NCBI GenBank assembly: GCA_046733355.1
Contig: JBKPOZ010000032.1
Coordinates: 48,954-112,953 of the forward strand
Reading direction: 5' to 3'
DNA: 64,000 nucleotides
DNA from: VAZQ01 sp046733355
GTDB taxonomy: Bacteria > Pseudomonadota > Alphaproteobacteria > Rhizobiales > Xanthobacteraceae
Below the pieces are notes generated by a model. That model did no database searches. It was not told the origin of the DNA and saw nothing but the letters and a program-made list of their open reading frames with translations. How positions within the stretch are numbered: position 1 is the stretch's first letter; the number at the start of each line of letters is the position of its first letter. A program made the position numbers and the translations under genes. Shown here piece after piece: positions 17,722-25,940 of this stretch.

Positions 17722-18663
17722 ATGCTGAGCTACATCATCCGGCGCATCGTGGCGACCATTCCGGTCATGGCGGTGGTCGCACTGTTCGTCTTCAGTCTTC
17801 TCTACATTGCTCCGGGCGATCCCGCCGCAGTGATCGCGGGCGATCAGGCAACGCCTGCCGATGTGGAGCGCATTCGCCAGAGCCTCGGCCTCGATCGACC
17901 GTTCCTGATCCGGTTCGGCGAATGGGTCTGGCAGATCCTGCACGGCGATCTCGGCACCTCCATTTTCACCAACCTGCCGGTTTCAGCGATGATCGCCCAG
18001 CGCATCGAGCCGACGCTTTCGCTCATGGTCGTCACGCTCCTGGTCGCGGTCTGCGTCGCCGTGCCCATGGGAGTTATTGCTGCCTGGAAGGCGGATACGC
18101 TCATCGACCGAGTCATCATGGTATTCGCGGTGCTCGGCTTCTCGGTCCCGGTATTCGTGGTTGCGTATCTGCTCGCCTATGTGTTTGCGCTCGAGCTCGA
18201 TTGGCTGCCGGTGCAGGGTTACACGCCGTTCCGAGAAGGGCTCTGGCCATGGCTGGAAAATCTTATCCTGCCTGCAATTGCACTCGGCTTCGTCTACATC
18301 GCGCTGATTGCGCGCATCACGCGCGCCACTATGCTGGACGTGCTGCAACAGGACTACATCCGCACCGCGCGTGCCAAGGGCATGGGCGATGGCGGCATTC
18401 TGTTCCTGCATGCACTCAAGAATGCGGCAGTGCCGATCGTCACGGTGATCGGTATTGGCATTGCGCTGCTGATCGGCGGCGCGGTGGTTACCGAAACCGT
18501 GTTTGCGATCCCGGGCGTTGGCCGGCTTACCGTGGACGCCATCCTGCGGCGCGACTATCCGGTCATTCAAGGCATCGTGCTGCTGTTCAGCTTTGTTTAC
18601 GTGCTCGTCAACCTGGGCATCGATCTTCTCTATACCGTGCTCGATCCGCGGATCAGGTATTGA
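17722..18663 (+). CDS. dppB: Dipeptide-type ABC transporter permease, DppB-like
   Basis: 313 residues with six predicted membrane segments. It begins MLSYIIRRIVATIPVMAVVA, the usual DppB/OppB start, followed by the DPAAVIAGDQATPADVERIR periplasmic loop. The coupling-helix signature is DYIRTARAKGMGDGGILFLH, which contacts the ATPases. The C-terminal PGVGRLTVDAILRRDYPVIQ motif is typical. It forms the channel with the DppC-like protein. A cloverleaf repeat lies between this gene and the next one, an uncommon break in an otherwise compact operon. The gene name reflects family, not proven substrate. Confidence 0.95.
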   Translation: MLSYIIRRIVATIPVMAVVALFVFSLLYIAPGDPAAVIAGDQATPADVERIRQSLGLDRPFLIRFGEWVWQILHGDLGTSIFTNLPVSAMIAQRIEPTLSLMVVTLLVAVCVAVPMGVIAAWKADTLIDRVIMVFAVLGFSVPVFVVAYLLAYVFALELDWLPVQGYTPFREGLWPWLENLILPAIALGFVYIALIARITRATMLDVLQQDYIRTARAKGMGDGGILFLHALKNAAVPIVTVIGIGIALLIGGAVVTETVFAIPGVGRLTVDAILRRDYPVIQGIVLLFSFVYVLVNLGIDLLYTVLDPRIRY

Positions 18664-18685
18664 TGATTACTGCGTCACGACCACG

Positions 18686-18771
18686 GCGTCATGGCCGGGC
18701 TTGTCCCGGCCATCCACGTCTTGGCTGCGGCGCAAAGACGTGGATGCGCGGAACAAGTCCGCGCATGACGC
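18686..18771. repeat. Cloverleaf-forming palindromic repeat between dppB and dppC
   Basis: An outer stem GCGTC (18686-18690) with GACGC (18767-18771) encloses three hairpins with nine-base perfect arms: ATGGCCGGG/CCCGGCCAT (18691-18713), CCACGTCTT/AAGACGTGG (18714-18743) and ATGCGCGGA/TCCGCGCAT (18744-18766). Hairpins 1 and 3 share the short loop plan CTTGT and ACAAG. It is the most complete copy of the element also seen at 12283 and 12751. It lies within the dpp transcript, so it could stabilise or attenuate the mRNA; this is inference. Confidence 0.9.
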
Positions 18772-18786
18772 TCGAGATAACGCGCA

Positions 18787-19725
18787 ATGTCCGTAAGTAG
18801 CGTCGCCTCCGACCCACGCCTGCTTTCCGCGGCACCCCCCGGCATCGCCGCTGCACCGGAGCTGCCGGACATCGTGCCACCGGTTCGGGTGCGGCGTGGT
18901 CTCACGGGCTTCGTCTGGCGGCATCCGGCTATCGCGATCGGCGGGGTGCTGCTGCTGACCATGCTGTTCATCGCGGTGTTTGCGCCGTGGCTGGGCACCG
19001 TTGATCCCACGGCGCTCGCGCCGGCGCGCAGGACGCGCGAGCCTTCGGCGCTCTACTGGTTCGGCACCGACATGCTGGGGCGCGACATCTATTCGCGCGT
19101 CCTGTTCGGCGCGCGCGTCTCGCTGTTGGTCGGTTTCGCGGTGGCGGTGCTCGCCGCGCTTGCCGGCCTTGTCATCGGGCTCATCTCCGGGTTCGTGCGC
19201 TGGGCGGACGGATTCATCATGCGGGTGATGGACGGGATCATGTCGATTCCGCCCATCCTGCTCGCGATCGCGCTGATGGCGCTCACGCGCGGCAGCGTCG
19301 GCAATGTGATCACCGCCATCACCATCGCGGAGATTCCGCGCGTGTCGCGTCTCGTCCGCAGCGTCGTTCTGTCCTTGCGCGAGCAGCCCTACGTCGACGC
19401 CGCGACCGCGGCAGGCACGCGCGCGCCCATGATCATCCTGCGCCATATCCTTCCGAATACGGTGGCGCCGATGACGGTGCAGGCCACCTATGTGTGTGCC
19501 AGTGCGATGATCATCGAGGCGATTCTGTCTTTCATCGGCGCCGGCACGCCGCCCACCATCCCGTCGTGGGGCAACATCATGGCGGAAGGACGCGCGCTCT
19601 GGCAGGTCAAGCCCTACATCGTGTTCTTCCCCGCGATCTTCCTGTCCATCACGGTGCTTGCCGTCAATCTGCTCGGCGACGGTCTGCGCGATGCGCTCGA
19701 TCCCCGCATGGTGAAGCGGCTATGA
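18787..19725 (+). CDS. dppC: Dipeptide-type ABC transporter permease, DppC-like
   Basis: 312 residues. A long N-terminal cytoplasmic segment (about 35 residues) precedes the first helix. DppC features are FGTDMLGRDIYSRVLFGARV, the coupling motif QPYVDAATAAGTRAPMIILR followed by HILPNTVAP, and the closing NLLGDGLRDALDPRM. It pairs with the DppB-like protein as the inner-membrane channel. The ATG is only 15 bases after the repeat element, with no strong ribosome site visible between, so its translation may depend on the folding of that repeat. Confidence 0.95.
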   Translation: MSVSSVASDPRLLSAAPPGIAAAPELPDIVPPVRVRRGLTGFVWRHPAIAIGGVLLLTMLFIAVFAPWLGTVDPTALAPARRTREPSALYWFGTDMLGRDIYSRVLFGARVSLLVGFAVAVLAALAGLVIGLISGFVRWADGFIMRVMDGIMSIPPILLAIALMALTRGSVGNVITAITIAEIPRVSRLVRSVVLSLREQPYVDAATAAGTRAPMIILRHILPNTVAPMTVQATYVCASAMIIEAILSFIGAGTPPTIPSWGNIMAEGRALWQVKPYIVFFPAIFLSITVLAVNLLGDGLRDALDPRMVKRL

Positions 19726-19738
19726 GGCGACGCTGACA

Positions 19739-20728
19739 ATGGCGCTCCTGGAGATCCAGAACCTGCAAACCCATTTCCGTACACCGGACGGGGTGAATCG
19801 CGCCGTGGACGGCGTCTCTTTCACGGTGGGGGCCGGCGAGACGCTTGCAATCGTCGGCGAGAGCGGCTGCGGCAAGTCGGTCACGGCCAACTCCGTTCTC
19901 CGCCTCATTCCTGAGCCGCCGGGAAAGATTGCCGGCAGCATTCGCTTCGACGGCACCGATCTCCTCGCGCTGGACCAGCGCGCCATGCGCGATATCCGCG
20001 GCAATCAGATCAGCATGATCTTTCAGGAGCCGATGACGAGTCTCAATCCGGTGCTCACGGTGGGTCGCCAGATCTGCGAAAGTCTGCGGCTGCATCAGCG
20101 GCTCGGCCAAAAAGAAGCGGAGCGTCGTGCGGTGGAGATGCTGCGGCTGGTCGGGATTGCGGAACCCGAGCGACGCGCGGGCGAATACCCGCACCAGCTT
20201 TCCGGTGGCATGCGCCAGCGGGTCATGATTGCGATTGCGCTCGCCTGCAATCCGAAGCTTCTGATCGCGGATGAGCCGACCACGGCCCTGGACGTCACCA
20301 TTCAGGCGCAGATCCTCGATTTGATGCGCGACCTGAAAAAACGTGTCGGTGCAGCTATCATACTCATCACTCATGACCTCGGCGTGGTGGCGGAGGTCGC
20401 TGAACGCGTGCTGGTGATGTATGCCGGCCGGAAGGTCGAGGAGGCTTCTGTTGCCGACTTGTTCCGCACGCCGCGGCACCCGTACACGCAAGGCCTTCTC
20501 GGCGCCTTGCCGCGGCTTGGCTCCTCGCTCGACGGTGAGACGAGCAGACTCGCAGAGATCCGCGGCGTCGTGCCAAGTCTTAAGCAACGCATCCCAGGCT
20601 GCGTGTTCGCGAGCCGCTGTGCTTTGGCGAAGGACATTTGTCGGAACATCGCGCCGGCGATTGAGCTGAAAGCTCCACGCCATCTTGCGGCCTGCCATTT
20701 CGCGCCCAAGGAAACGGTGCCCGCATGA
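19739..20728 (+). CDS. dppD: Dipeptide-type ABC transporter ATPase, DppD-like
   Basis: 329 residues. Walker A is GESGCGKS at about 40-47, the signature motif is LSGGMRQR and Walker B is LLIADEPTTALD, followed by the switch histidine in LITHDLGVVAEV. The C-terminal oligopeptide-transporter extension has cysteines in GCVFASRCALAKDICRN and HLAACHF that in relatives bind an iron-sulfur cluster. It powers uptake with the DppF-like partner. The last four bases overlap the next start codon (ATGA), indicating coupled translation. Confidence 0.95.
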   Translation: MALLEIQNLQTHFRTPDGVNRAVDGVSFTVGAGETLAIVGESGCGKSVTANSVLRLIPEPPGKIAGSIRFDGTDLLALDQRAMRDIRGNQISMIFQEPMTSLNPVLTVGRQICESLRLHQRLGQKEAERRAVEMLRLVGIAEPERRAGEYPHQLSGGMRQRVMIAIALACNPKLLIADEPTTALDVTIQAQILDLMRDLKKRVGAAIILITHDLGVVAEVAERVLVMYAGRKVEEASVADLFRTPRHPYTQGLLGALPRLGSSLDGETSRLAEIRGVVPSLKQRIPGCVFASRCALAKDICRNIAPAIELKAPRHLAACHFAPKETVPA

Positions 20729-21750
20729 GCGTGCCGCTGCTTCAGGTCAACGATCTGAAAAAGCATTTCGCGGCGCGCTCCGGGCTCGCCGCCCTCGGCT
20801 TTGGCAAACAGCAATGGGTTTATGCGGTAGACGGTGTCTCGTTTGACATCGCGCGGGGTGAGACGCTGGCGCTGGTCGGCGAGTCTGGCTGTGGCAAGTC
20901 CACGGTGGGCCGCGCCATTCTTCGGCTGTTCGATATCACGGCCGGCCAGGTCGTGCTTGATGGCCGCCGGATCGACGACCTGTCAACACGCGCGCTGCGG
21001 CCGCTTCGGCGGCGCGTGCAGGTGGTTTTCCAGGACCCGTTCTCTAGCCTCAATCCGCGCATGCGCGTGCGCGACGTCATCGCTGAGCCGATGCGCAGCT
21101 TTGCACTCGCGAACTCCGCGGCAGAGATCGATGTGCGCGTTGCAGCCCTTCTGGAGAAGGTGCGACTTCCACGGGAAGCGGCAAGCCGCTGGCCGCACGA
21201 GTTCTCGGGTGGACAGCGTCAGCGCATTTGCATAGCGCGCGCGCTCGCCGCCGAGCCCGATCTGATCGTGTGCGACGAGGCAGTTTCCGCCCTCGATGTT
21301 TCGGTCAAGGCGCAGATCGTCAATCTGCTGCACGACCTGCAGCAGGAGCTTGGGCTGTCGCTCCTGTTCATCAGTCATGATCTTGCGATCGTCGAGCACA
21401 TGACGCACCGCGTAGCCGTGATGTATTTGGGCAAGATCGTCGAGCTCGGGCCGAAGCGCAATGTCTTCGCAGCGCCCAGCCATCCCTACACGAAGGCGCT
21501 GCTTTCGGCTGTTCCGGTGCCCGAACCCGGCGCCTCACGCCAGCGCATCGTGCTAAAGGGCGACGTGCCGAGCCCAGTCAATCCGCCAAAGGGGTGCCGG
21601 TTTCACACCCGCTGCCCCTATGTGTTCGACCGCTGCCGTGTCGAGGAGCCGCAGCTGCGGCTCACCGAGCCCGGCCATTTCGCGGCGTGTCACCTGCATG
21701 ATCTGCCAGACGCGCAGAACCCGCTCACCCGCAATGCCGCGGTTCGGTGA
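20725..21750 (+). CDS. dppF: Dipeptide-type ABC transporter ATPase, DppF-like
   Basis: 341 residues. Walker A GESGCGKST at about 52-60, signature FSGGQRQRICIARAL, Walker B LIVCDEAVSALD and switch LFISHDLAIVEHM are all intact. The C-terminal extension keeps GCRFHTRCPYVFDRC and HFAACHLHD, the same cysteine pattern as its partner. It is the last gene of the seven-gene transporter operon; a 13-base inverted repeat follows its stop at 12 bases and may end the transcript. Confidence 0.95.
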   Translation: MSVPLLQVNDLKKHFAARSGLAALGFGKQQWVYAVDGVSFDIARGETLALVGESGCGKSTVGRAILRLFDITAGQVVLDGRRIDDLSTRALRPLRRRVQVVFQDPFSSLNPRMRVRDVIAEPMRSFALANSAAEIDVRVAALLEKVRLPREAASRWPHEFSGGQRQRICIARALAAEPDLIVCDEAVSALDVSVKAQIVNLLHDLQQELGLSLLFISHDLAIVEHMTHRVAVMYLGKIVELGPKRNVFAAPSHPYTKALLSAVPVPEPGASRQRIVLKGDVPSPVNPPKGCRFHTRCPYVFDRCRVEEPQLRLTEPGHFAACHLHDLPDAQNPLTRNAAVR

Positions 21751-21761
21751 AGTGTGCAGCT

Positions 21762-21800
21762 AGAGCAGGATAGCTTTTCTTCGAATCGCTATCCTGCTCT
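21762..21800. terminator. Candidate terminator hairpin after dppF
   Basis: Arms AGAGCAGGATAGC and GCTATCCTGCTCT pair perfectly over 13 bases around a 13-base loop. There is no U-run after it, so it is not a classical intrinsic terminator. It is also the left end of a dispersed repeat and lies between convergent genes. Confidence 0.5.
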
Positions 21801-21857
21801 ACATATTTGGTGGAGCATGATCTTTTATGAAAACCGGTTCCCACTTTTTGGGATCAT
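21762..21857 (+). repeat. Dispersed repeat with AAACCGGTTCCCA core, copy 1
   Basis: Shares a block with 47145-47222 in the opposite orientation: GATAGCTTTT, then an exact TGGTGGAGCATGATCTTTT (21808-21826), then GAAAACCGGTTCCCA. Similar sequences are common between genes in Bradyrhizobium relatives, from memory. Both copies lie between convergent genes. Confidence 0.85.
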
Positions 21858-21918
21858 TCTCTGGAGCTTTGCACGAAACGGTCCGAGAGGCGTCCATGCG
21901 CGACTGCACGTTCGGCCT

Positions 21919-22443
21919 TCAGGGTGAGTAACGGGTGAACACCAGGTCGCGAGCTTTGATGGCCTGGTGGCAGGGGAAGCAGGTTTTATGCAGCGCCTCC
22001 TCGGCGGGTTTGCCATCATCGAATTGAGCGAACCCCCAACCCTCGGTCGAGGCGTATTTTTTTGAATCCTTGACCATAAACTGAACGCCGTTCTTGGGTG
22101 ACCCGGCCACGAAAGATTGCTCGCGGCCAAAGGCTTTGTTGTTTTCCTCCGACGGGACGTAATTCCAGGCAAGCCGGGCGATGATTGTGCCATCCGGGAA
22201 CGGAAGCTTTCCTTCCCGGTAGGCGTTAATCGCTACATCGTTGCCCAGAATGGCACGCAGATCGTTGAGGTTGCCTTCCTCGTGGGCCACGGAAATCAGT
22301 CTCCAGTCGCGGTATTCGGGCGGGATTTTGATTCCGAAGATCGGCGAGCCTTCATCATCGGCGCCTCCGGCCGAGAACGTGATTGCACCGCCAACGGTTA
22401 ACGCCATGGCGGCGGCGATCACAAACAATGAGGCCTGCTTCAT
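21919..22443 (-). CDS. Cytochrome P460-family haem protein
   Basis: 174 residues with a Sec signal peptide (KQASLFVIAAAMALTVGGA) and a single C-terminal haem motif CFPCH at about 155-159. The middle follows the cytochrome P460 fold: PPEYRDWRLISVAHEEG, ILGNDVAINAYREGKLPFPDG and GREQSFVAGSPKNGVQFMVK. P460 enzymes oxidise hydroxylamine or nitrogen oxides using a lysine cross-linked haem; many relatives such as this one have no known reaction. The start is supported by GAGGAGAG eight bases upstream. It stands alone, convergent with dppF. Confidence 0.9.
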   Translation of the reverse strand: MKQASLFVIAAAMALTVGGAITFSAGGADDEGSPIFGIKIPPEYRDWRLISVAHEEGNLNDLRAILGNDVAINAYREGKLPFPDGTIIARLAWNYVPSEENNKAFGREQSFVAGSPKNGVQFMVKDSKKYASTEGWGFAQFDDGKPAEEALHKTCFPCHQAIKARDLVFTRYSP

Positions 22444-22690
22444 GGATCGTCTCTCCTCTACGTTTGGTCTATTAGCACCTTAGTCCGAGCGTAGCCGGTT
22501 CGGCTTGCCATGCACACGCGCGCCAGCTTCAAGGATTATACTTTCTGAATTCTGATTTTAGCGTGCGAATTCGCTTTTGCATCTGATTTCGCGAACCGGG
22601 GCTGATTGTGAAAACATGAATGTGCTGGCTAAACTCCCGAATCCGATCCTGTCATGAGCGGTCGTAATCTGATTCACCCAGGAGGGGGAT

Positions 22691-23907
22691 GTGCCATCCG
22701 AACGGTTTGACTTCTTTAATGCGGCAGGCGAGCGCCTCGCCGCGTTGCTCGATTCTCCGATCGATCAGCCGCGCGCCTATGCGCTGTTTGCCCATTGCTT
22801 CACCTGCGGGAAGGACATTCATGCCGCAAAGCGCATCGCCGAAGGGCTCACGGCGCTCGGGATTGCGGTGCTGCGCTTCGACTTCACCGGGCTGGGCTCG
22901 AGCGACGGCGAATTCGCCAACACGACGTTTTCTTCCAACGTTGCGGATCTGGTGGCAGCCGCTGCCGAGCTTCGGCGCAAGCGTCAGGCCCCGGCTCTTC
23001 TGATCGGGCACAGCCTGGGCGGAGCGGCTGTGCTCGCCGCGGCAGAAGACGTGCCCGAAGCGCGCGCTGTGGTCACGGTCGCCGCGCCCAGCGATCCCGC
23101 CCACGTCGCCGGGCTGGTGAGGAGTCGCGGCACGGAGAGCCCGAGCGGTGACGTTGACGTGGCGCTCGGTGGCCGCTCGTTTCGCGTAAGCCGGGCGTTT
23201 CTCCACGATGTCGCCGAGCAAAAGCTGCAGGAGCGCGTCGCCGCCTTGCACAGGGCCCTGCTCGTCTTCCATTCGCCGACGGATGAGATCGTCGGTATTG
23301 AGAATGCAGGTCGTATTTTCGGTGCGGCGAAGCACCCGAAAAGTTTCGTCTCGCTTGCCGGAGCCGATCACCTCTTAAGCCGCCGCAGCGACGCGACCTA
23401 TGTGGCCAATGTCATCCACGCCTGGGCGCAGCGCTATCTTGACCTGTTCCATGCTGCCCCTGAGCTCCCGGAGGATGCGAATGTGGTCGTCGTGCGAGAG
23501 ACGCGCGTGGGACGCTTCCAACAGGAGATCAAGGTGGGCCGCCATCGCATCCTCGCCGACGAGCCGGTCGCAGTTGGAGGCCTCGACAGCGGTCTCGGCC
23601 CTTATGATCTTGTGCTTGCGGGATTGGGGGCCTGCACATCCATGACGCTGCGCGTGTACGCTGAGCGCAAGAAGATCCCGCTCGATGGCGTGATCGTGCG
23701 CTTGCGCATTCGCGCATCCATGCTGTTGATTGCGAGAACTGCGAGACCAAGGAAGGCATGCTCGATCGAATCGATCGCGCCATCACCTTGCACGGCGATC
23801 TCACGGAAGAGCAGCGCCAACGCCTCATCGAGATTGCCGACAAATGCCCAGTGCACCGCACGCTCACGTCCGAAATCGAGATCAGGACTGTGGAGCAGGC
23901 TACCTGA
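22691..23907 (+). pseudogene. Alpha/beta hydrolase-OsmC fusion gene broken by one frameshift
   Basis: The GTG start follows GGAGG at 22681. Residues about 1-255 are an alpha/beta hydrolase with nucleophile elbow GHSLGG, preceded by FAHCFTCGKDIHAAKRIAEG. An OsmC-like peroxide-reducing domain begins near 270 (GPYDLVLAGLGACTSMTLRV). At about 23707 the frame is lost; the expected end (HSRIHAVDCENCETKEGM to VEQAT) continues in another frame and stops at 23905-23907. One extra C would restore 405 residues, the normal length of this bifunctional family. The conserved second cysteine (CETKEG region) is after the shift, so a real mutation would abolish OsmC activity. Confidence 0.9.
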
Positions 23908-25045
23908 AACGCAGGTTCTCGCGGGAGAGCTGGCGCACCGAGGTGCAGCCCATCAGCCGCATGTCCCGCTCGATTTCCGCTCGCAGCAGTGCGAGCGCCC
24001 GCTCCACTCCAGCCTGACCGGCCGCACCGAGAGCATAGAGATACGCGCGCCCGATACCCACGGCCTTCGCGCCGACCGAAAGCGCCTTGAGCACGTGAGT
24101 TCCGCGCTGCACGCCTCCATCCATCATCACATCGATCCGGTCGCCTACGGCATCGACGATCTCGGCGAGCTGATCGAATGCAGTGCGCGAGCCATCGAGC
24201 TGCCGGCCACCATGATTGGACAAAACGATACCGGTACAGCCGATCTCGACCGCGCGCTTCGCGTCCGAAATCGACATCACGCCCTTGAGACAAAATTGCC
24301 CGTTCCAGGCTCGGACCATTTCGGCCACATCGTCCCAGTTCATGGAAGGGTCGAGCATCTCGGTGAAATACCGCCCGATCGACATCGCCCCGCCGCTCAT
24401 GTTGACGTGCTCCTCGAGCTGCGGCAGGCGAAATTTTTCATGCCGCGCATACTCGATTGCCCACTGCGGCCTGATCGCGAATTGAAGCATTCCCGCAAGC
24501 GTGAGCCGAAACGGAATGGTAAACCCCGTGCGCAGGTCGCGTTCGCGATTGCCGCCGGTGATGCTGTCGACGGTCAGCATCATCGCGTCGATGCCGGCGT
24601 CCTTCGCGCGTTGCAGCATGGCGCGGTTCAGGCCGCGGTCCTTGTGGAAATAGAACTGATACACCTGTGGGGTTTTATATTTTTTGCGCAGCTCCTCGAG
24701 GCTGACGGTGCCGAGCGAGGATACGCCGAACATGGTGCCGTATTTTGACGCAGCAGCGGCGACGGCACGCTCGCCTTCATAATGAAACAGGCGCTGCAGC
24801 GCGGTCGGCGAGCAATAGACCGGCATCGCGAGTCTCTGGCCCATAGTCGTCACAGAGATGTCCACAATCTCCACCCCACGCAGCACGTTCGGCACGAGAT
24901 CGCACCGTTCGAAGCTTGCCGTATTGCGTCGGAGCGTGACCTCGTCGTCCGCTCCTCCGTCGATGTAATCGAAAATGGGACGCGGCAGCCGTCGCCGGGC
25001 TAATTCCCGGAAGTCGTGGAAGTCGTAACAGTCGCGCAGGCGCAT
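23900..25045 (-). CDS. FMN-dependent alpha-hydroxy-acid oxidase/dehydrogenase
   Basis: 381 residues of the lactate dehydrogenase (LldD)/glycolate oxidase barrel family. FMN and substrate residues are in IFDYIDGGADDEVTLRRN, MPVYCSPTALQRL, MMLTVDSITGGNRERDLRTG and the active-site SNHGGRQLDG, whose histidine removes the substrate proton. MMDGGVQRGTHVLKALSVGA binds the FMN phosphate. It oxidises a 2-hydroxy acid to the keto acid; L-lactate is the commonest substrate in this subgroup but is not proven here. Its stop overlaps that of the hydrolase/OsmC gene by eight bases on the opposite strand. Confidence 0.95.
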   Translation of the reverse strand: MRLRDCYDFHDFRELARRRLPRPIFDYIDGGADDEVTLRRNTASFERCDLVPNVLRGVEIVDISVTTMGQRLAMPVYCSPTALQRLFHYEGERAVAAAASKYGTMFGVSSLGTVSLEELRKKYKTPQVYQFYFHKDRGLNRAMLQRAKDAGIDAMMLTVDSITGGNRERDLRTGFTIPFRLTLAGMLQFAIRPQWAIEYARHEKFRLPQLEEHVNMSGGAMSIGRYFTEMLDPSMNWDDVAEMVRAWNGQFCLKGVMSISDAKRAVEIGCTGIVLSNHGGRQLDGSRTAFDQLAEIVDAVGDRIDVMMDGGVQRGTHVLKALSVGAKAVGIGRAYLYALGAAGQAGVERALALLRAEIERDMRLMGCTSVRQLSRENLRFR

Positions 25046-25132
25046 GCGAAACTCGGCATGTCGTCTTTCCTAAACCATAGCACGGGCGTGTTGCGCCTGC
25101 TTATGACTTGCACGATGTTGAACGCAGCCATG

Positions 25133-25870
25133 TCAGGCAGAGCGCACCTCGCTCTGGTAATTGGCAGCGCGAACCGAGTGTCGATGCTGTGCCTCGGCTG
25201 CGCATTTCGCAACGTGAACGTCGCGATTGATCACCTGGAGATTGGGGAGGCCCCAATATCGCAGCAGCTCCGGCCATGGTGTCCCCCGGTATTCGGCCCA
25301 GGCCTGAAATAGCGGGATCCGGTGATCGACCTCGGCAGATTTCCAGAGTCGCCCGCCCGTTTGGCCGCAGCGGCGCGCCTGCAACCGCCGCAGGAGTGCG
25401 GCTTTCTCGCTTGGCGCGTTCCAGAATTGCCAGGCAATGACGCACGCAGCATGCCAGCTTGCATTTTTATTGGGACCTGCGTCCCACAGGTCGACATGCC
25501 ACGCAAATCGATAAACCGGCTGGCCGCACACGACGCAAAATCCCGGACCTTTCGCGTATGCACGCTCCCGATAGGGGGCAGGCGGTATGCGGAACGTGCC
25601 TGGCAGTCCATGCCGTCGCCGGCGGTCGAGCCGCCAGGACCAGCCGTGCGGCGCGCCGCCGCGCATCGCGAGCGCGCGCGCCAGGCGGTCAGCCCGAATG
25701 GGATGCGCGCGCCAATAGGAGTCTATCGCGAGCCGGGGCGTCGGCGGCACGAACGGTCGGCTCAGCGCGCGATGCAGAACTACGGCCGGAAAAATCGCCG
25801 GCAATCTGCGCGTGAGTCGTATGACCGATCGCCGATTTCTTTCTGCTTTCTCGTCTGCCCACGTCGACAT
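25133..25870 (-). CDS. HNH-nuclease-like protein
   Basis: 245 residues. The N-terminal third is basic and proline-rich. From about residue 110 a zinc-finger-like core appears: FCVVCGQPVYRFAWHVDLW, then SWHAACVIAWQFWN, and later AEVDHRIPLFQAWAEYRG with LPNLQVINRDVHVAKCAAEA. The order CxxC, DH, N, H fits an HNH endonuclease fold with a split metal-binding frame. I do not know a named family member. It stands alone, upstream of the oxidase gene on the same strand. A role in DNA repair, restriction or a decayed mobile element is possible; none is shown by context. Confidence 0.65.
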   Translation of the reverse strand: MSTWADEKAERNRRSVIRLTRRLPAIFPAVVLHRALSRPFVPPTPRLAIDSYWRAHPIRADRLARALAMRGGAPHGWSWRLDRRRRHGLPGTFRIPPAPYRERAYAKGPGFCVVCGQPVYRFAWHVDLWDAGPNKNASWHAACVIAWQFWNAPSEKAALLRRLQARRCGQTGGRLWKSAEVDHRIPLFQAWAEYRGTPWPELLRYWGLPNLQVINRDVHVAKCAAEAQHRHSVRAANYQSEVRSA

Positions 25871-25940
25871 CCGCGCCCCCCGACTCGCGGGGCATGATGC
25901 CGATGCAATCGTAAAACTTTCATCACCCGGTCCGGATCAA

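Noticed and set aside
18686..18771. tRNA gene suggested by the cloverleaf shape
   Set aside because: No anticodon loop, T-loop or CCA-type end; the arms are nine-base palindromes and the same hairpin plan recurs elsewhere as a dispersed repeat.
21762..21800. Classical intrinsic terminator
   Set aside because: The hairpin is perfect but no U-run follows, and it is also the edge of a dispersed repeat; kept only as a candidate.
22691..23907. Programmed frameshift in the hydrolase/OsmC gene
   Set aside because: No slippery heptamer or stimulatory hairpin is seen at 23700-23710; a plain one-base deletion explains it.
23907..24748. Extension of the hydrolase/OsmC frame to 24748
   Set aside because: Beyond the frameshift near 23707 the product has no similarity to anything and runs antisense to the FMN-dependent oxidase.
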